Shown here piece after piece: positions 47,143 to 55,455 of a DNA stretch of 64,000 nt. The stretch lies in contig NZ_AP018448.1 in the NCBI RefSeq assembly GCF_030294945.1, positions 4,680,001-4,744,000 of the forward strand, read 5' to 3'. This stretch comes from Streptomyces graminofaciens (lineage in GTDB: Bacteria > Actinomycetota > Actinomycetes > Streptomycetales > Streptomycetaceae). The notes below the pieces were generated by a model, which saw only the letters and a program-made list of their open reading frames with translations, was not told where the DNA came from and ran no database searches. Position 1 is the first letter of the stretch. Each line of letters begins with the position of its first letter. The position numbers and the translations under genes were made by a program.

Positions 47143-48353
47143 CCGCCGCCGCCCTGACCCTGACCGTACGGGAGACGGGCCCGGGCACCCCGTACGAGCT
47201 GACCGCCGACCAGGTGGCCGCATTGGTCGCCGTACCGGACCTGGTGCGGCTGGCCCCGGCGCCGGGCGGCCGGTGGCGGCTGCGCGGCAACCAGAAGGCG
47301 GGCCTGGTCCGCCTGCGCACCCGGTCGGGCGCGGCGATCCACCTCGACCTGCGCCCCAAACTGGAGATCCACAACCTCCTCTTCCTGCTCGCCCACTCCC
47401 CCACCGACCCATGGCACCCGGAGCCGGTCACCGCCGCGGCGGCGGACGGTCTCCTGCCCGCCCTCGCGGACCTCCTCGCCCGCACCGCGCGCCGCACCCT
47501 GGAGACGGGCGTCCTGCACGGCTACCGCGAGACGGCGGAGGACCTCCCCCTGATCAGGGGCCGTATCCGCGCCACGGACCAGCTCCGCCGTACCGGCCTG
47601 CCGCTCCCGATAGCGGTGCAGTACGACGACCACACCCCGGACATCGCCGAGAACCGCATCCTCCTGGCGGCCCTGCGCCTGGCCGCCCACCTGCCGGACG
47701 TCCCGCGGCCGACCCTCCTGGCCCTGCGCAACCTCGCCGACCGCCTCCACGGCGTCACGCTCCCGGCCCCGGGCGCACCGCTCCCCGACTGGACCCCGAC
47801 CCGCCTCAACTCCCGCTACACGCAGACGCTCCGCCTGGCGGAGCTGCTCCTGTCCGCCCGCGCGCCGCAGCCGGAGGGAGCCGCCTCGATCACCATGGAC
47901 GGCTTCCTGCTGGACATGCCGAGGGTCTTCGAACGCTTCCTCACCCTCGCCCTCGGCGCCGCCCTGACCCGGCACGGCATCCGCTGCGCGGACCAGGAGA
48001 CCCACCACCGCCTGGACGAGGCGGGCCGTGTCCCCTTCCGACCGGACCTGGTCCTGTACCGAGCGGGCCGCCCGGTCTCGGTCGTCGACGCGAAGTACAC
48101 GTTCCTCAAGCCCACGGCCCCACCCGTGGACCACCTCTACCAACTTCTGTCCTACTGCACCGCCCTGGCCCTGCCCCACGGCCACCTGGTCTACGCGGCG
48201 GCATCCGGGGCCAACACCCCCGTCGACCACACGATCCGCCACGCGGGCATCACGATCACGGCCCACGCCCTGGACCTGTCCCGACGCCCGGCCGACCTCC
48301 TCACGGAGGTGGCGGACCTGGCCCGAAGAACGGCGAACGGGCCCCCCGCCTGA
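47139..48353 (+). CDS. McrC-like nuclease subunit
   Basis: 404 residues. N-terminal beta-rich McrC domain (WRLRGNQKAGLVRLRTRSG, LRPKLEIHNLLFLLAH), middle part with LPLIRGRI and the C-terminal PD-(D/E)xK nuclease: FRPDLVLYRAGRPVSVVDAK, in which Asp...Asp-Ala-Lys form the metal site. Then HLYQLLSYC, a conserved McrC helix. McrC cleaves DNA once assembled with the McrB ring. Co-translated with the McrB-like gene. A shared hairpin follows and separates the pair from a convergent EF-hand gene. Confidence 0.92.
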   Translation: MTAAALTLTVRETGPGTPYELTADQVAALVAVPDLVRLAPAPGGRWRLRGNQKAGLVRLRTRSGAAIHLDLRPKLEIHNLLFLLAHSPTDPWHPEPVTAAAADGLLPALADLLARTARRTLETGVLHGYRETAEDLPLIRGRIRATDQLRRTGLPLPIAVQYDDHTPDIAENRILLAALRLAAHLPDVPRPTLLALRNLADRLHGVTLPAPGAPLPDWTPTRLNSRYTQTLRLAELLLSARAPQPEGAASITMDGFLLDMPRVFERFLTLALGAALTRHGIRCADQETHHRLDEAGRVPFRPDLVLYRAGRPVSVVDAKYTFLKPTAPPVDHLYQLLSYCTALALPHGHLVYAAASGANTPVDHTIRHAGITITAHALDLSRRPADLLTEVADLARRTANGPPA

Positions 48354-48365
48354 CCCCTCACACCA

Positions 48366-48417
48366 CGCCGAAGGGGCGCCCCCTCCGCACGCACGCGGTG
48401 GAGACGCCCCTTCGGCG
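48366..48417. terminator. Bidirectional terminator between mcrC-like and EF-hand genes
   Basis: CGCCGAAGGGGCG (48366-48378) pairs perfectly with CGCCCCTTCGGCG (48405-48417); 26-base loop. Located between convergent stops. Confidence 0.8.
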
Positions 48418-48423
48418 CACGGC

Positions 48424-48636
48424 TCACTTGTTCAGGTGGGCCCAGAACTCGTCGAACGACAGGAGCTTGTCGCCGTTGAGGTCGCGGCTCTTGATGATGG
48501 CCTCCGCGACCGTCTCCGTGACGTTCCAGTCGCCCTCCTGGGCCAGGGCGGTCTTGAACTCGGCGGCAGTGATGAACCCGTCACCGTCCGCATCGATCCG
48601 CTCGAACTGCTTGCGTGCTTCCTCGATGTCCGCCAC
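48424..48636 (-). CDS. EF-hand calcium-binding protein (calmodulin-like)
   Basis: 70 residues with two EF-hands. Loop 1 is DADGDGFITAAE, a complete canonical 12-residue loop with acidic ligands at 1, 3, 5 and Glu at 12. Loop 2 is DLNGDKLLSFDE, also complete. Small two-hand proteins like this are known in Streptomyces as calcium buffers or sensors. No secretion signal, so cytoplasmic. The target is unknown. Confidence 0.93.
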   Translation of the reverse strand: MADIEEARKQFERIDADGDGFITAAEFKTALAQEGDWNVTETVAEAIIKSRDLNGDKLLSFDEFWAHLNK

Positions 48637-48708
48637 CGATCCGCCCCTTCTTGCTGCCTCGCCGTTTCGCAGGTGATCCTGCCGACGCTCTTGCTGACAG
48701 GGGTCAGA

Positions 48709-49623
48709 CTAACTTCCCCTGTGAACGCGCAGCGCGGCGACCACCCACGCGAACTCCTCCCTGTGCGCCGACAGCGGCTCCACGCCCCTCACCAGCGCGG
48801 CCAGCTCCCGGAACCGGGCCAGCTCGGCGTGCGCCGCCGACTCCATGCGGTCCAGTACGGCGGCCCGGTCGGCGTCACCGAGCAGCCCGTTCAGGATCTC
48901 CTCGGCGGCGGGCGAGGCCGGGTCGACGCCCTCCTGGAGCGCCTCGCCGGCGAGCTGCACGAGGCGGCTCATGAACCACAGCGACGTACCGGCCGGGACG
49001 TCCGGCCCCCGGTCCGCCGCGTTGAACTCGACCGTCTGCCGCATCCTCGCCCGGAACCCGGGGTCCTGGATCAGTTCGGCCAGCTCCACCCAGGCGTCCA
49101 CCTGCTCGGGTGTGGGGTCCTCCGGCAGATCGTCGAGGCTGAACCGGAGCCGGGTGCGGATGTCGGGGTCGGCGGTGTCGAGGCCTCCGAACGTCTCCTC
49201 CATGAAGTCGTCGATGATCCGCCCTCGTTCGGCGGCGGACAGGCGTGCCAGCTTGTTCATCAGTGTCATCTCCTCCGCGGTCGAGCCGCGTCGCGCCACG
49301 GTCGACAGCACCGCCCGGGTCACCCTCAGCGCCCGGATCTGCGCGTCCAGCGCCGCCACATGTGTGGCCGCGACCTCCGCCACCGTCTCCTCGCCCGCGA
49401 GCACCTTGCGGACGTGGTCGAGGCCGAGGCCCAGCTCCCGCAGGGTGCGGATCAGTTCGAGCCGGGCCACGGATCCGGCGTCGTACAGCCGGTAGCCGCC
49501 CGCGCTCCGGGTGACCGGATGGAGGACGCCCTCGTCGGACCAGTAGCGGATCGTACGGACGGTCAGGCCGGAGGCGCGCGCGAGCTGCCCGATGGTGAAA
49601 AGGCCGGTGCCGTTTTCGATCAT
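48709..49623 (-). CDS. MerR-family regulator with TipA-like layout
   Basis: 304 residues from ATG 49623. N-terminal MerR DNA-binding domain: LFTIGQLARASGLTVRTIRY, WSDEGVLHPVTRSAGGYRLY, then the dimerisation coiled coil (VRKVLAGEETVAEVAATHVA). The ~190-residue C-terminal part is a helical effector domain unlike the Cys/His metal-binding MerR regulators; no metal ligands are visible. It is divergent from an acetyltransferase gene. A dyad between the two starts is the expected operator. An upstream extension to 49908 is antisense to the acetyltransferase and was rejected. Confidence 0.9.
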   Translation of the reverse strand: MIENGTGLFTIGQLARASGLTVRTIRYWSDEGVLHPVTRSAGGYRLYDAGSVARLELIRTLRELGLGLDHVRKVLAGEETVAEVAATHVAALDAQIRALRVTRAVLSTVARRGSTAEEMTLMNKLARLSAAERGRIIDDFMEETFGGLDTADPDIRTRLRFSLDDLPEDPTPEQVDAWVELAELIQDPGFRARMRQTVEFNAADRGPDVPAGTSLWFMSRLVQLAGEALQEGVDPASPAAEEILNGLLGDADRAAVLDRMESAAHAELARFRELAALVRGVEPLSAHREEFAWVVAALRVHRGS

Positions 49624-49629
49624 GTCTGC

Positions 49630-49659
49630 GAGTCTGGGCCTTCCAGTGGGTGGAGACTC
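49630..49659. promoter_or_regulatory. Candidate MerR operator
   Basis: GAGTCT (49630-49635) and AGACTC (49654-49659) form a dyad with 18 bases between arms in the 49-base divergent gap of the MerR and GNAT genes. MerR proteins act on dyads placed between overlong-spaced -35 and -10 boxes. Confidence 0.55.
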
Positions 49660-49672
49660 AAGGAGCGTGGTG

Positions 49673-50311
49673 ATGGAGACTCTCCGGGACATTCTCGACG
49701 CGGCGGCGCAGGGTCTCTTCCCGCCGGCGGACGGCCGTACGACCGTCGTCCCCCAGCACTCGCCCCGGGACGCGGGTGTCCTGTCCTTCACGGCACACTC
49801 CGTCGTCTTCACGGACGAGGATCCGCACTGGGTGTACGAGACGCTGGCGGCCGCGGAGTGCGACGCGCTGTCCGCGAGCATGAACCCGTGGTTCCTGGCG
49901 GCCTTCATGGAACGGACGGGCCGCAGGTCCGAGACGATCGACGCGATGCTGGTCGGCTCACCCCTGCCGGGCGAACCGCCGGTGGCACTGAGGGAGATCG
50001 AGGACGCCGGGCATCCTCGTGTCGTCTACGCGCGACGGCGCCGTGACGACGTACGGGTCTGGACGACGGACGGCGGTGTCCTGACGACGGGGCGCGGCAT
50101 CGCCGGACGTCTGGAGGTCTCGGTCGAGGTGGACGAGGACGTACGGCACCGGGGGCTCGGCCGGTCGCTGGTGACCGCCGCGCGCCATCTCGTCGCCGAG
50201 CCGCTGTGGGCGCAGGTGGCGCCGGGGAACGCCCGCAGCATGCGGGCGTTCCAGTCGGCCGGCTACCGTCCGGTCGGCTCGGAGGCGCTGCTTCAGTGCC
50301 AGGCCTCGTAG
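49673..50311 (+). CDS. GNAT-family N-acetyltransferase
   Basis: 212 residues from ATG 49673, AAGGAG seven bases upstream. The acetyl-CoA site is seen in VSVEVDEDVRHRGLGRSLVTAARH (R-x-x-G-x-G/A type loop RHRGLGRS) followed by PLWAQVAPGNARSMRAFQSAGYRPVG, the usual GNAT ending. The first ~100 residues are family-specific. The substrate is unknown; a MerR-controlled GNAT suggests detoxification or resistance. Its 3' end overlaps that of the ADP-ribosyltransferase gene by 19 bases. Confidence 0.88.
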   Translation: METLRDILDAAAQGLFPPADGRTTVVPQHSPRDAGVLSFTAHSVVFTDEDPHWVYETLAAAECDALSASMNPWFLAAFMERTGRRSETIDAMLVGSPLPGEPPVALREIEDAGHPRVVYARRRRDDVRVWTTDGGVLTTGRGIAGRLEVSVEVDEDVRHRGLGRSLVTAARHLVAEPLWAQVAPGNARSMRAFQSAGYRPVGSEALLQCQAS

Positions 50312-50880
50312 TGCGGGTTGCTCTGGCAGGCGCTCATGATCTCGACCTTGGTGGTCTTGTTCACCGGGCAGACGCCGATGATGTACTTCCGGTCGATCCC
50401 GCCGGGGAAGGCGACCTCGACCTGGTCGGCCCACTTGTGGGTGTCACCGATGGTCTTGTTCACGTCCACGCCGCCAGGGGCGTCGATGTAGTAGTTGTAG
50501 CCCGACTTCCACCAGGTCTTGTACAGGTCGTGGTCGTACGTCGTGGACACGTACGGCGAGGGCTGGTTGACCAGGACGTACTGCTCGATGTCGTACTGGC
50601 CGTTGATGACGTCCTTGGGGCGGAAGCCCTCCGCGAAGACGGTCTCCGGGCCGCGGCCGTCGCTGCGGTAGAGGGTGCCGCAGGTCTTGCGCCAGACCGG
50701 GGCGGGGGTGATGCGGTCGACGTCGACACGGCGGTCGACCGCGGCCTTGACGGGGTCGTCGTACTGGGTACAGGCGGGTGCGGCGGCCTTCACCGGTGTC
50801 GTGGCGGCGGTCGTCGCGAAGACGGCCGCGAAGGACAGGACGACGGCGGCGGCCCGGCGCCGCAGACGAGTTGTGATCAT
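50293..50880 (-). CDS. Secreted pierisin/Scabin-type mono-ADP-ribosyltransferase
   Basis: 195 residues from ATG 50880, with GAAGG eight bases upstream. A Sec signal (MITTRLRRRAAAVVLSFAAV...APA) leads into a small catalytic domain. R-S-E-type motifs are complete: Arg72 in GTLYRSDGRGPETVFAEGF, Ser112 in SPYVSTTYD, and the ARTT loop Gln153-x-Glu155 in WADQVEVAFPGGI. The Q-x-E pair with VFAEGFRPK is characteristic of the DNA-guanine-modifying pierisin group, whose Streptomyces members are Scabin (S. scabies) and ScARP (SCO5461). Two cysteine pairs likely form disulfides. The expected reaction is transfer of ADP-ribose from NAD+ to guanine bases or nucleosides outside the cell. Confidence 0.92.
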   Translation of the reverse strand: MITTRLRRRAAAVVLSFAAVFATTAATTPVKAAAPACTQYDDPVKAAVDRRVDVDRITPAPVWRKTCGTLYRSDGRGPETVFAEGFRPKDVINGQYDIEQYVLVNQPSPYVSTTYDHDLYKTWWKSGYNYYIDAPGGVDVNKTIGDTHKWADQVEVAFPGGIDRKYIIGVCPVNKTTKVEIMSACQSNPHYEAWH

Positions 50881-50978
50881 GCAGGGCACCTTCTCGGCTG
50901 TGCGGCGCCGGGCCGGGGATCATCACCCGTACGGCGGCGTGTCAGAGCGCCCGGTTGTCATGCGCCGTCTGTCGTGTG

Positions 50979-52202
50979 TCACCGGAAGATGCCCGTGTGG
51001 CCCAGCGAGTAGCGGCCGGGCTGCGGATAGACCGCGAGGCCGTGCGGGCCGCTGCCGACCGGGATGCGGGCGAGCTGCTTCCCGCTGCGGGTGTCGATGG
51101 CGTACACCTCGGAGTCGTAGCGGCCGGACAGCCACAGGACGTTGCCGTCGGCGGAGACGCCGCCCATGTCCGGGCTGCCGCCGTCGGGCAGGTGCCACTT
51201 CTTGGTCAGCTCGTTCCTGGTGAAGTCGAAGACGGACACGGAACCCTCGCCGCGGTTGGAGACGTACATCTCGCGGGAGTCGCGGCCGACGTACAGGCCG
51301 TGGCAGCCCTTGCCGGTGGGCAGCAGCTCCGGCTCGTCGAACTTGTCGCCGTCGAGGACCCACATGCCGTCGGCCATCATGTCGGCGACGTAGAACCGCT
51401 TGCCGTCCGGGGAGATCTTCACGTCCTGCGGCATGGCCCCGTCGAACGGCAGCTTCTGCTGGCCGACGACCTTCATCTTCTCGGTGTCGACCTTGAGCAG
51501 TTCACCGCTGAACTCGCAGGACACGATGAAGTACCTGCCGTCGAGCGAGAAGTCGGCGTGGTTGACGCCGTAGCAGGTGACCGGCTCGGTCTTGATCCGC
51601 TTCATGGTGTGCGGGTCGCGGAAGACGAGTTCGCGGTCGAGGGAGGCCATGACGACGGCGTACTTGCCGTTGGGAGTGAAGTAGAGGTTGTACGGGTCGT
51701 GCACCTCGACCGACTTGCCGACCTTCCCCGTCCTGGGGTCGATGGGGGTGAGGGTGTGGCCCCGGTTGTTGTTGACCCACAGGGTCTTCAGGTCCCAGGA
51801 GGGCACGACGTGCTGGGGCTGCCTGCCGACGGGGATCGTCTCGATGATCTCGTACGTCTTGGGGTCGATGACGGAGACGGTGTCGGACTCGCTGTTGGGG
51901 ACGTAGACCCGGGAGGGGAAGTCCTTGACCACCGGGGAGAGCATGTTCGGGCGGTCGGCGGCGTAGACGTCCTTGGGGTCGAGCACGGGCGGCATACCGT
52001 GCAGCCCCTGGATCGCCGGCCGCTGTCTCTTCTTCCGCTCGGCGGCTTCGGCGGCGGCCCGGTCGGCTCTGTCGGCCCGGATCCGCTGCTCCTGCTCCTT
52101 GGTCTTGGAGTCGGTGCCACACGCGGCCACGGCGGCGAGAACGGCGGCCGCGAGAAGGGCGCGCTGCATGAGGGGGGTGCGGGGTGTGGTCACGCGCACC
52201 AT
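50979..52202 (-). CDS. Beta-propeller (YVTN/NHL-like) lipoprotein
   Basis: 407 residues. Lipobox AAVAAC (Cys about 28) after MQRALLAAAVLAAV marks a lipoprotein, so the surface of the membrane is its likely site. A charged helix (KEQEQRIRADRADRAAAEAA) is followed by repeated propeller blades: SRVYVPNSESDTVSVIDPKT, KTLWVNNNRGHTLTPIDP, KRFYVADMMADGMWVLDGD, REMYVSNRGEGSVSVFDF, NVLWLSGRYDSEVYAIDTRS. These are YVTN-type blades, roughly seven. Usual role is a protein-interaction or ligand scaffold; none can be named. No ribosome-binding site is visible before ATG 52202; internal ATG 52169 is an alternative. Confidence 0.88.
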   Translation of the reverse strand: MVRVTTPRTPLMQRALLAAAVLAAVAACGTDSKTKEQEQRIRADRADRAAAEAAERKKRQRPAIQGLHGMPPVLDPKDVYAADRPNMLSPVVKDFPSRVYVPNSESDTVSVIDPKTYEIIETIPVGRQPQHVVPSWDLKTLWVNNNRGHTLTPIDPRTGKVGKSVEVHDPYNLYFTPNGKYAVVMASLDRELVFRDPHTMKRIKTEPVTCYGVNHADFSLDGRYFIVSCEFSGELLKVDTEKMKVVGQQKLPFDGAMPQDVKISPDGKRFYVADMMADGMWVLDGDKFDEPELLPTGKGCHGLYVGRDSREMYVSNRGEGSVSVFDFTRNELTKKWHLPDGGSPDMGGVSADGNVLWLSGRYDSEVYAIDTRSGKQLARIPVGSGPHGLAVYPQPGRYSLGHTGIFR

Positions 52203-52266
52203 TTATAGGGAGGTCGGGCGCGAATTCCGGCGATTGGCCCGTTCGGCGGAGGTGCGCGTTGCGCCC

Positions 52267-52770
52267 CTAACGGTCCGCCACTCTCATCTCGAACCACGTC
52301 GTCTTCCCCCGGGGTAACAGATCCACCCCCCACCGGTCGGCCAACTTGTCGACGAGGAACAACCCCCGCCCACTGATGTCCATCTCCTGCACCGGCATCA
52401 GACAGGGCAACCCCCGCGAGGGATCGCGGACCTCCACCCGGATCCACCCCCGCCGCCGCCGCATCCGCAGCCCGAAAACACGGGCCCCCGTGTGCCGCAC
52501 GGCGTTGCCGACCAGCTCGGAGACGAGTAACACCGCGTCCTCGGTCATCTTGGGCGACAGCCCCCAGTGGCGCAGTACGACGACCTGGGCGAGCCTGCGC
52601 GCGGTGGCCGCGGACTCGGGGCGGGACGGCAGCGGGACCTCGGCCTCCGTCGGGTTGCCGAACAACTCCAGTGCCTTCAGCGCCCGTTCGTCCTCGATCG
52701 CAGGCGACCAGCGCGCCGCGGTCGCACTCACGTGCCGCCGCGGCTGTTCGATACCCTCCAGCCCCGCCAT
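52267..52770 (-). CDS. RsbW-like serine/threonine kinase-type ATP-binding regulator
   Basis: 167 residues from ATG 52770. GHKL/HATPase_c fold: N-box LLVSELVGNAVRHTGARVFG (ELVGNAV with the Mg-binding Asn), G1 region VEVRDPSRGLP (D-x-S type) and G2 ISGRGLFLVDKLADRWGV. This is the short Streptomyces anti-sigma-factor-like group, present in dozens of paralogues, which may phosphorylate anti-anti-sigma factors or sequester sigma factors. No partner gene lies beside it. Confidence 0.9.
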   Translation of the reverse strand: MAGLEGIEQPRRHVSATAARWSPAIEDERALKALELFGNPTEAEVPLPSRPESAATARRLAQVVVLRHWGLSPKMTEDAVLLVSELVGNAVRHTGARVFGLRMRRRRGWIRVEVRDPSRGLPCLMPVQEMDISGRGLFLVDKLADRWGVDLLPRGKTTWFEMRVADR

Positions 52771-52891
52771 GCCCCCATCATGGCCGCCCGGGGCGCGCTT
52801 CGGGGGCGTTCCGCAGGAATACAACCCCCGGAACCAACCATTCCGGTGGATTCGCCCGGCATATGACAGAGGCATCCAATACCGCACCAAA

Positions 52892-52936
52892 CCGGCGTTG
52901 ACCTGCGGACATGCACTGAATATCGGTCAACGCCGG
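52892..52936. promoter_or_regulatory. 12-bp-arm inverted repeat with TTGACC in each arm
   Basis: CCGGCGTTGACC (52892-52903) and GGTCAACGCCGG (52925-52936) are perfect inverted copies with 21 bases between. It stands 122 bases upstream of the RsbW-like start. Just beyond it, CCTTTAAGG and CCCTTAAGG (52954-52972) form a short A/T-rich pair. Either an operator/promoter of the RsbW-like gene or a terminator of the hydratase transcript. No gene in 52771-53077. Confidence 0.6.
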
Positions 52937-53077
52937 AGGTTACCAACAAGGATCCTTTAAGGCTCCCTTAAGGTGCGGCCAAACCGCCCCTTCGGGGGAC
53001 ACGGGTAAGACATCGCGTCAACTGCAAGTCGATCCGCGATATTTGTCGAGCCGTCAGGCCCGCCGAACCGGTAGCCG

Positions 53078-53845
53078 TCAGAGGAACTTGGCCTTGCCCG
53101 GCCCCTCCTCCACGAAGCTCCGCATCCCGCGCTCCCGGTCCTCCGTGGCGAACAGCCCCGCGAACCAGTTCCGTTCGATCGCGAGCCCCGTCTCCAGGTC
53201 GGTCTCCAGGCCCGCGTCGATGCACTCCTTGGCCGCCCGCAGCGCGATCGCCGGGCCCTGGGCGAGCCTGGCGGCCCACGTGTGCGCGGCCTCGTACACC
53301 TCGTCGGCCGGGACGACCCGGTCGACCAGGCCGAGCGTGAGGGCCTCGTCCGCCTTGACCATCCGGCCGGTGAAGACGAGGTCCTTCGCCTTGGAGGGGC
53401 CGACGAGCCGGGACAGTCGCTGGGTGCCGCCGGCACCCGGGATCAGGCCGAGCAGGATCTCCGGCTGGCCGAGCTTCGCGTTCTCCGCGGCGATGCGGTA
53501 GTCCGCGCAGAGCGCCAGCTCGCAGCCGCCGCCCAGGGCGTACCCCGTGATGGCCGCGACGACCGGCTTCGGGATGCGGGCCACCGCCGTGAAGGAGTCC
53601 TGCAGGTCCCGGGAGCGCGCGACCATCGCCGCGTGGTCCATGGCCTGCATCTCCTTGATGTCGGCGCCGGCCGCGAACACCTTCTCCCCGCCGTAGATCA
53701 CCACGGCGCGCACGTCCTCGCGGCGCGTGGCCTCCTCCGCCAGTTCCTTGAGGCGGTCCTGCGTGGCGATGTCCAGCGCGTTCATGGGCGGACGGTCGAG
53801 CCGGATCGTGCCGACGCCCTCGGCGACTTCGAGATGCACAGTCAT
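53078..53845 (-). CDS. Enoyl-CoA hydratase/isomerase (crotonase family)
   Basis: 255 residues. Crotonase landmarks: VFAAGADIKEMQAMD (oxyanion hole), ALGGGCELALCADYRIAAEN with the first catalytic Glu, and GQPEILLGLIPGAGGTQRLS with the second Glu. Both acids support true hydratase activity: trans-2-enoyl-CoA to 3-hydroxyacyl-CoA in beta-oxidation. Stand-alone gene. Confidence 0.93.
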   Translation of the reverse strand: MTVHLEVAEGVGTIRLDRPPMNALDIATQDRLKELAEEATRREDVRAVVIYGGEKVFAAGADIKEMQAMDHAAMVARSRDLQDSFTAVARIPKPVVAAITGYALGGGCELALCADYRIAAENAKLGQPEILLGLIPGAGGTQRLSRLVGPSKAKDLVFTGRMVKADEALTLGLVDRVVPADEVYEAAHTWAARLAQGPAIALRAAKECIDAGLETDLETGLAIERNWFAGLFATEDRERGMRSFVEEGPGKAKFL

Positions 53846-53954
53846 GAGGGCAGGTTAACCGGGACTAACAGCAACCGTTCCGGTGCGGTCGATCACAGTC
53901 GGCCGGGGGTCCGGGGGTTGCCCCCAGGCGGACACGGCACGGGGACCGACGACA

Positions 53955-53993
53955 ACGGCCCCGGTGTGCCGTGTCACAGCGCACCGGGGCCGT
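53955..53993. terminator. Terminator after the L,D-transpeptidase gene
   Basis: ACGGCCCCGGTG (53955-53966) pairs with CACCGGGGCCGT (53982-53993) around a 15-base loop, 26 bases past the stop codon at 54019. Confidence 0.8.
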
Positions 53994-54018
53994 ACGTCGG
54001 GGCATCAGCCCGGAAGGG

Positions 54019-55275
54019 TCACGCCTTCCACTTCGCCCACGACATGTTCCAGCCGTTGAGGCCGTTGTCCGGGTCGACGATCCGGTCGTTGGAGTTCTTC
54101 ACGACGACGACGTCGCCGATCATCGAGCGGTTGAAGAACCAGGCCGCGGAAACGTTCTTGTCGTAGCCGCCGCGCACATCGCGCAGACCGATGCAGCCGT
54201 GGCTGGCGTTGCGGTTGCCGAAGGCGTCGCCGCCCCAGTAGTTGCCGTGGATGAAGGTGCCGGAGGTGGTCAGGCGCTGGGCGTGCGGGACGTCCTTGAT
54301 GTCGTACTCGCCGCCGTAGCCGACCGTCTCGCCGTTCATCCGGGTCACCGAGAGGCGCTCGGTGATGACCATCTGGCCGTTCCAGGTGTCGTAGCCGGGC
54401 GCGCCGGTGGTGACGGGGATGGTCTTGATGACCTTGCCGTCGCGCCTGACGACCATCTTCTTGGTCTTGACGTCGACCGTGGAGACCTGGCTGCGGCCGA
54501 TGGTGAAGGAGACCTTCTTGTTCTGCTCGCCGTAGACGCCGTCGCGGCCCTCGACACCGTCGAGGTTGAGGTCGACGGTGACCTTCGTGCCCGCCTTCCA
54601 GTACTTCTCCGGGCGGAAGTCGAGGCGGTCGTTGCCGAACCAGTGGCCCTCGACGTCGACGGCCGGCTCGGTCTTGATGGTGATGGCCTTCTCGACGTCG
54701 TCGGGGGCCGTGATGCCGCGCGTGAAGCGGATCGAGAACGGCATGCCGACGCCGACCTTCGAGCCGTCCTCGGGGGTGAACATGCCCACGAAGGTGTTCT
54801 TCGGGGTCAGCGTGGTGAAGGACGAGTCCTCGGCGGCCTCACGCCCCGCGGAGTCCTTCGCGACCGCGTGCACCTTGTACTCGGTGGCCGAGGAGAGGTG
54901 GGTGGAGGGCGTCCAGGTGGCGCCGCCGTCCGTGATCTCCCCGGCGATCTCCTCGCCCTTGCCGTCCTTGACCGTGACCTCGGACAGCTTTCCCTTGGCG
55001 GCGGTGACCTTGAGGGCACCGCTGGTCGCCACGTCGTCGGCGCCGTCCTTGGGCGCGATGGAGACCACGGCCTTCGAGGCGGCGGTGTCCGCCTTGTCGG
55101 AGGCGGTCCTGTCCGAGCCGTTCTTCCTGCCGTCGCCGGAGCCGGAGTCCGAGCCCCCGCCGCCCCCGCACGCGGTCGCGGTGAAGAGCGTCATCCCGAG
55201 CAGCAGTGCCAGGACCCCCTTGCTCCCCCGGTTCCGCGCGCCAACCGACGCCCCCGATATCGGTCGCCCGTTCAA
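54019..55275 (-). CDS. L,D-transpeptidase lipoprotein with Ig-like domains (YkuD family)
   Basis: 418 residues from a TTG start at 55275 (AGGGGAG eight bases upstream). A lipoprotein signal ends TATACGGGGGSDSG with the acylated Cys. Two Ig-like domains span about residues 60-230 (VSIAPKDGADDVATSGALKV; TFVGMFTPEDGSKVGVGMPF). The YkuD catalytic domain has HGNYWGGDAFGNRNASHGCI, with catalytic His and Cys in SHGCIGLRD. It makes 3-3 peptidoglycan cross-links outside the membrane and resists most beta-lactams. Paralogous to the next gene upstream, and so a tandem duplication. Confidence 0.94.
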   Translation of the reverse strand: MNGRPISGASVGARNRGSKGVLALLLGMTLFTATACGGGGGSDSGSGDGRKNGSDRTASDKADTAASKAVVSIAPKDGADDVATSGALKVTAAKGKLSEVTVKDGKGEEIAGEITDGGATWTPSTHLSSATEYKVHAVAKDSAGREAAEDSSFTTLTPKNTFVGMFTPEDGSKVGVGMPFSIRFTRGITAPDDVEKAITIKTEPAVDVEGHWFGNDRLDFRPEKYWKAGTKVTVDLNLDGVEGRDGVYGEQNKKVSFTIGRSQVSTVDVKTKKMVVRRDGKVIKTIPVTTGAPGYDTWNGQMVITERLSVTRMNGETVGYGGEYDIKDVPHAQRLTTSGTFIHGNYWGGDAFGNRNASHGCIGLRDVRGGYDKNVSAAWFFNRSMIGDVVVVKNSNDRIVDPDNGLNGWNMSWAKWKA

Positions 55276-55455
55276 CTTTCTGTCTCCCCTCGCACGGCCT
55301 GATCAGGCCCGCACCCCTACGCGCGACCCGCGCGTACGCACGTACATTAACCAGATGATCGGGATGGATTGGTCTCGGCGCATGTCACCGTTCAGTCCCA
55401 ACTTCAACGATCATGTACGTCCCCCCGGCCGCCCGCATAGCGCCCCTATGTCGGT

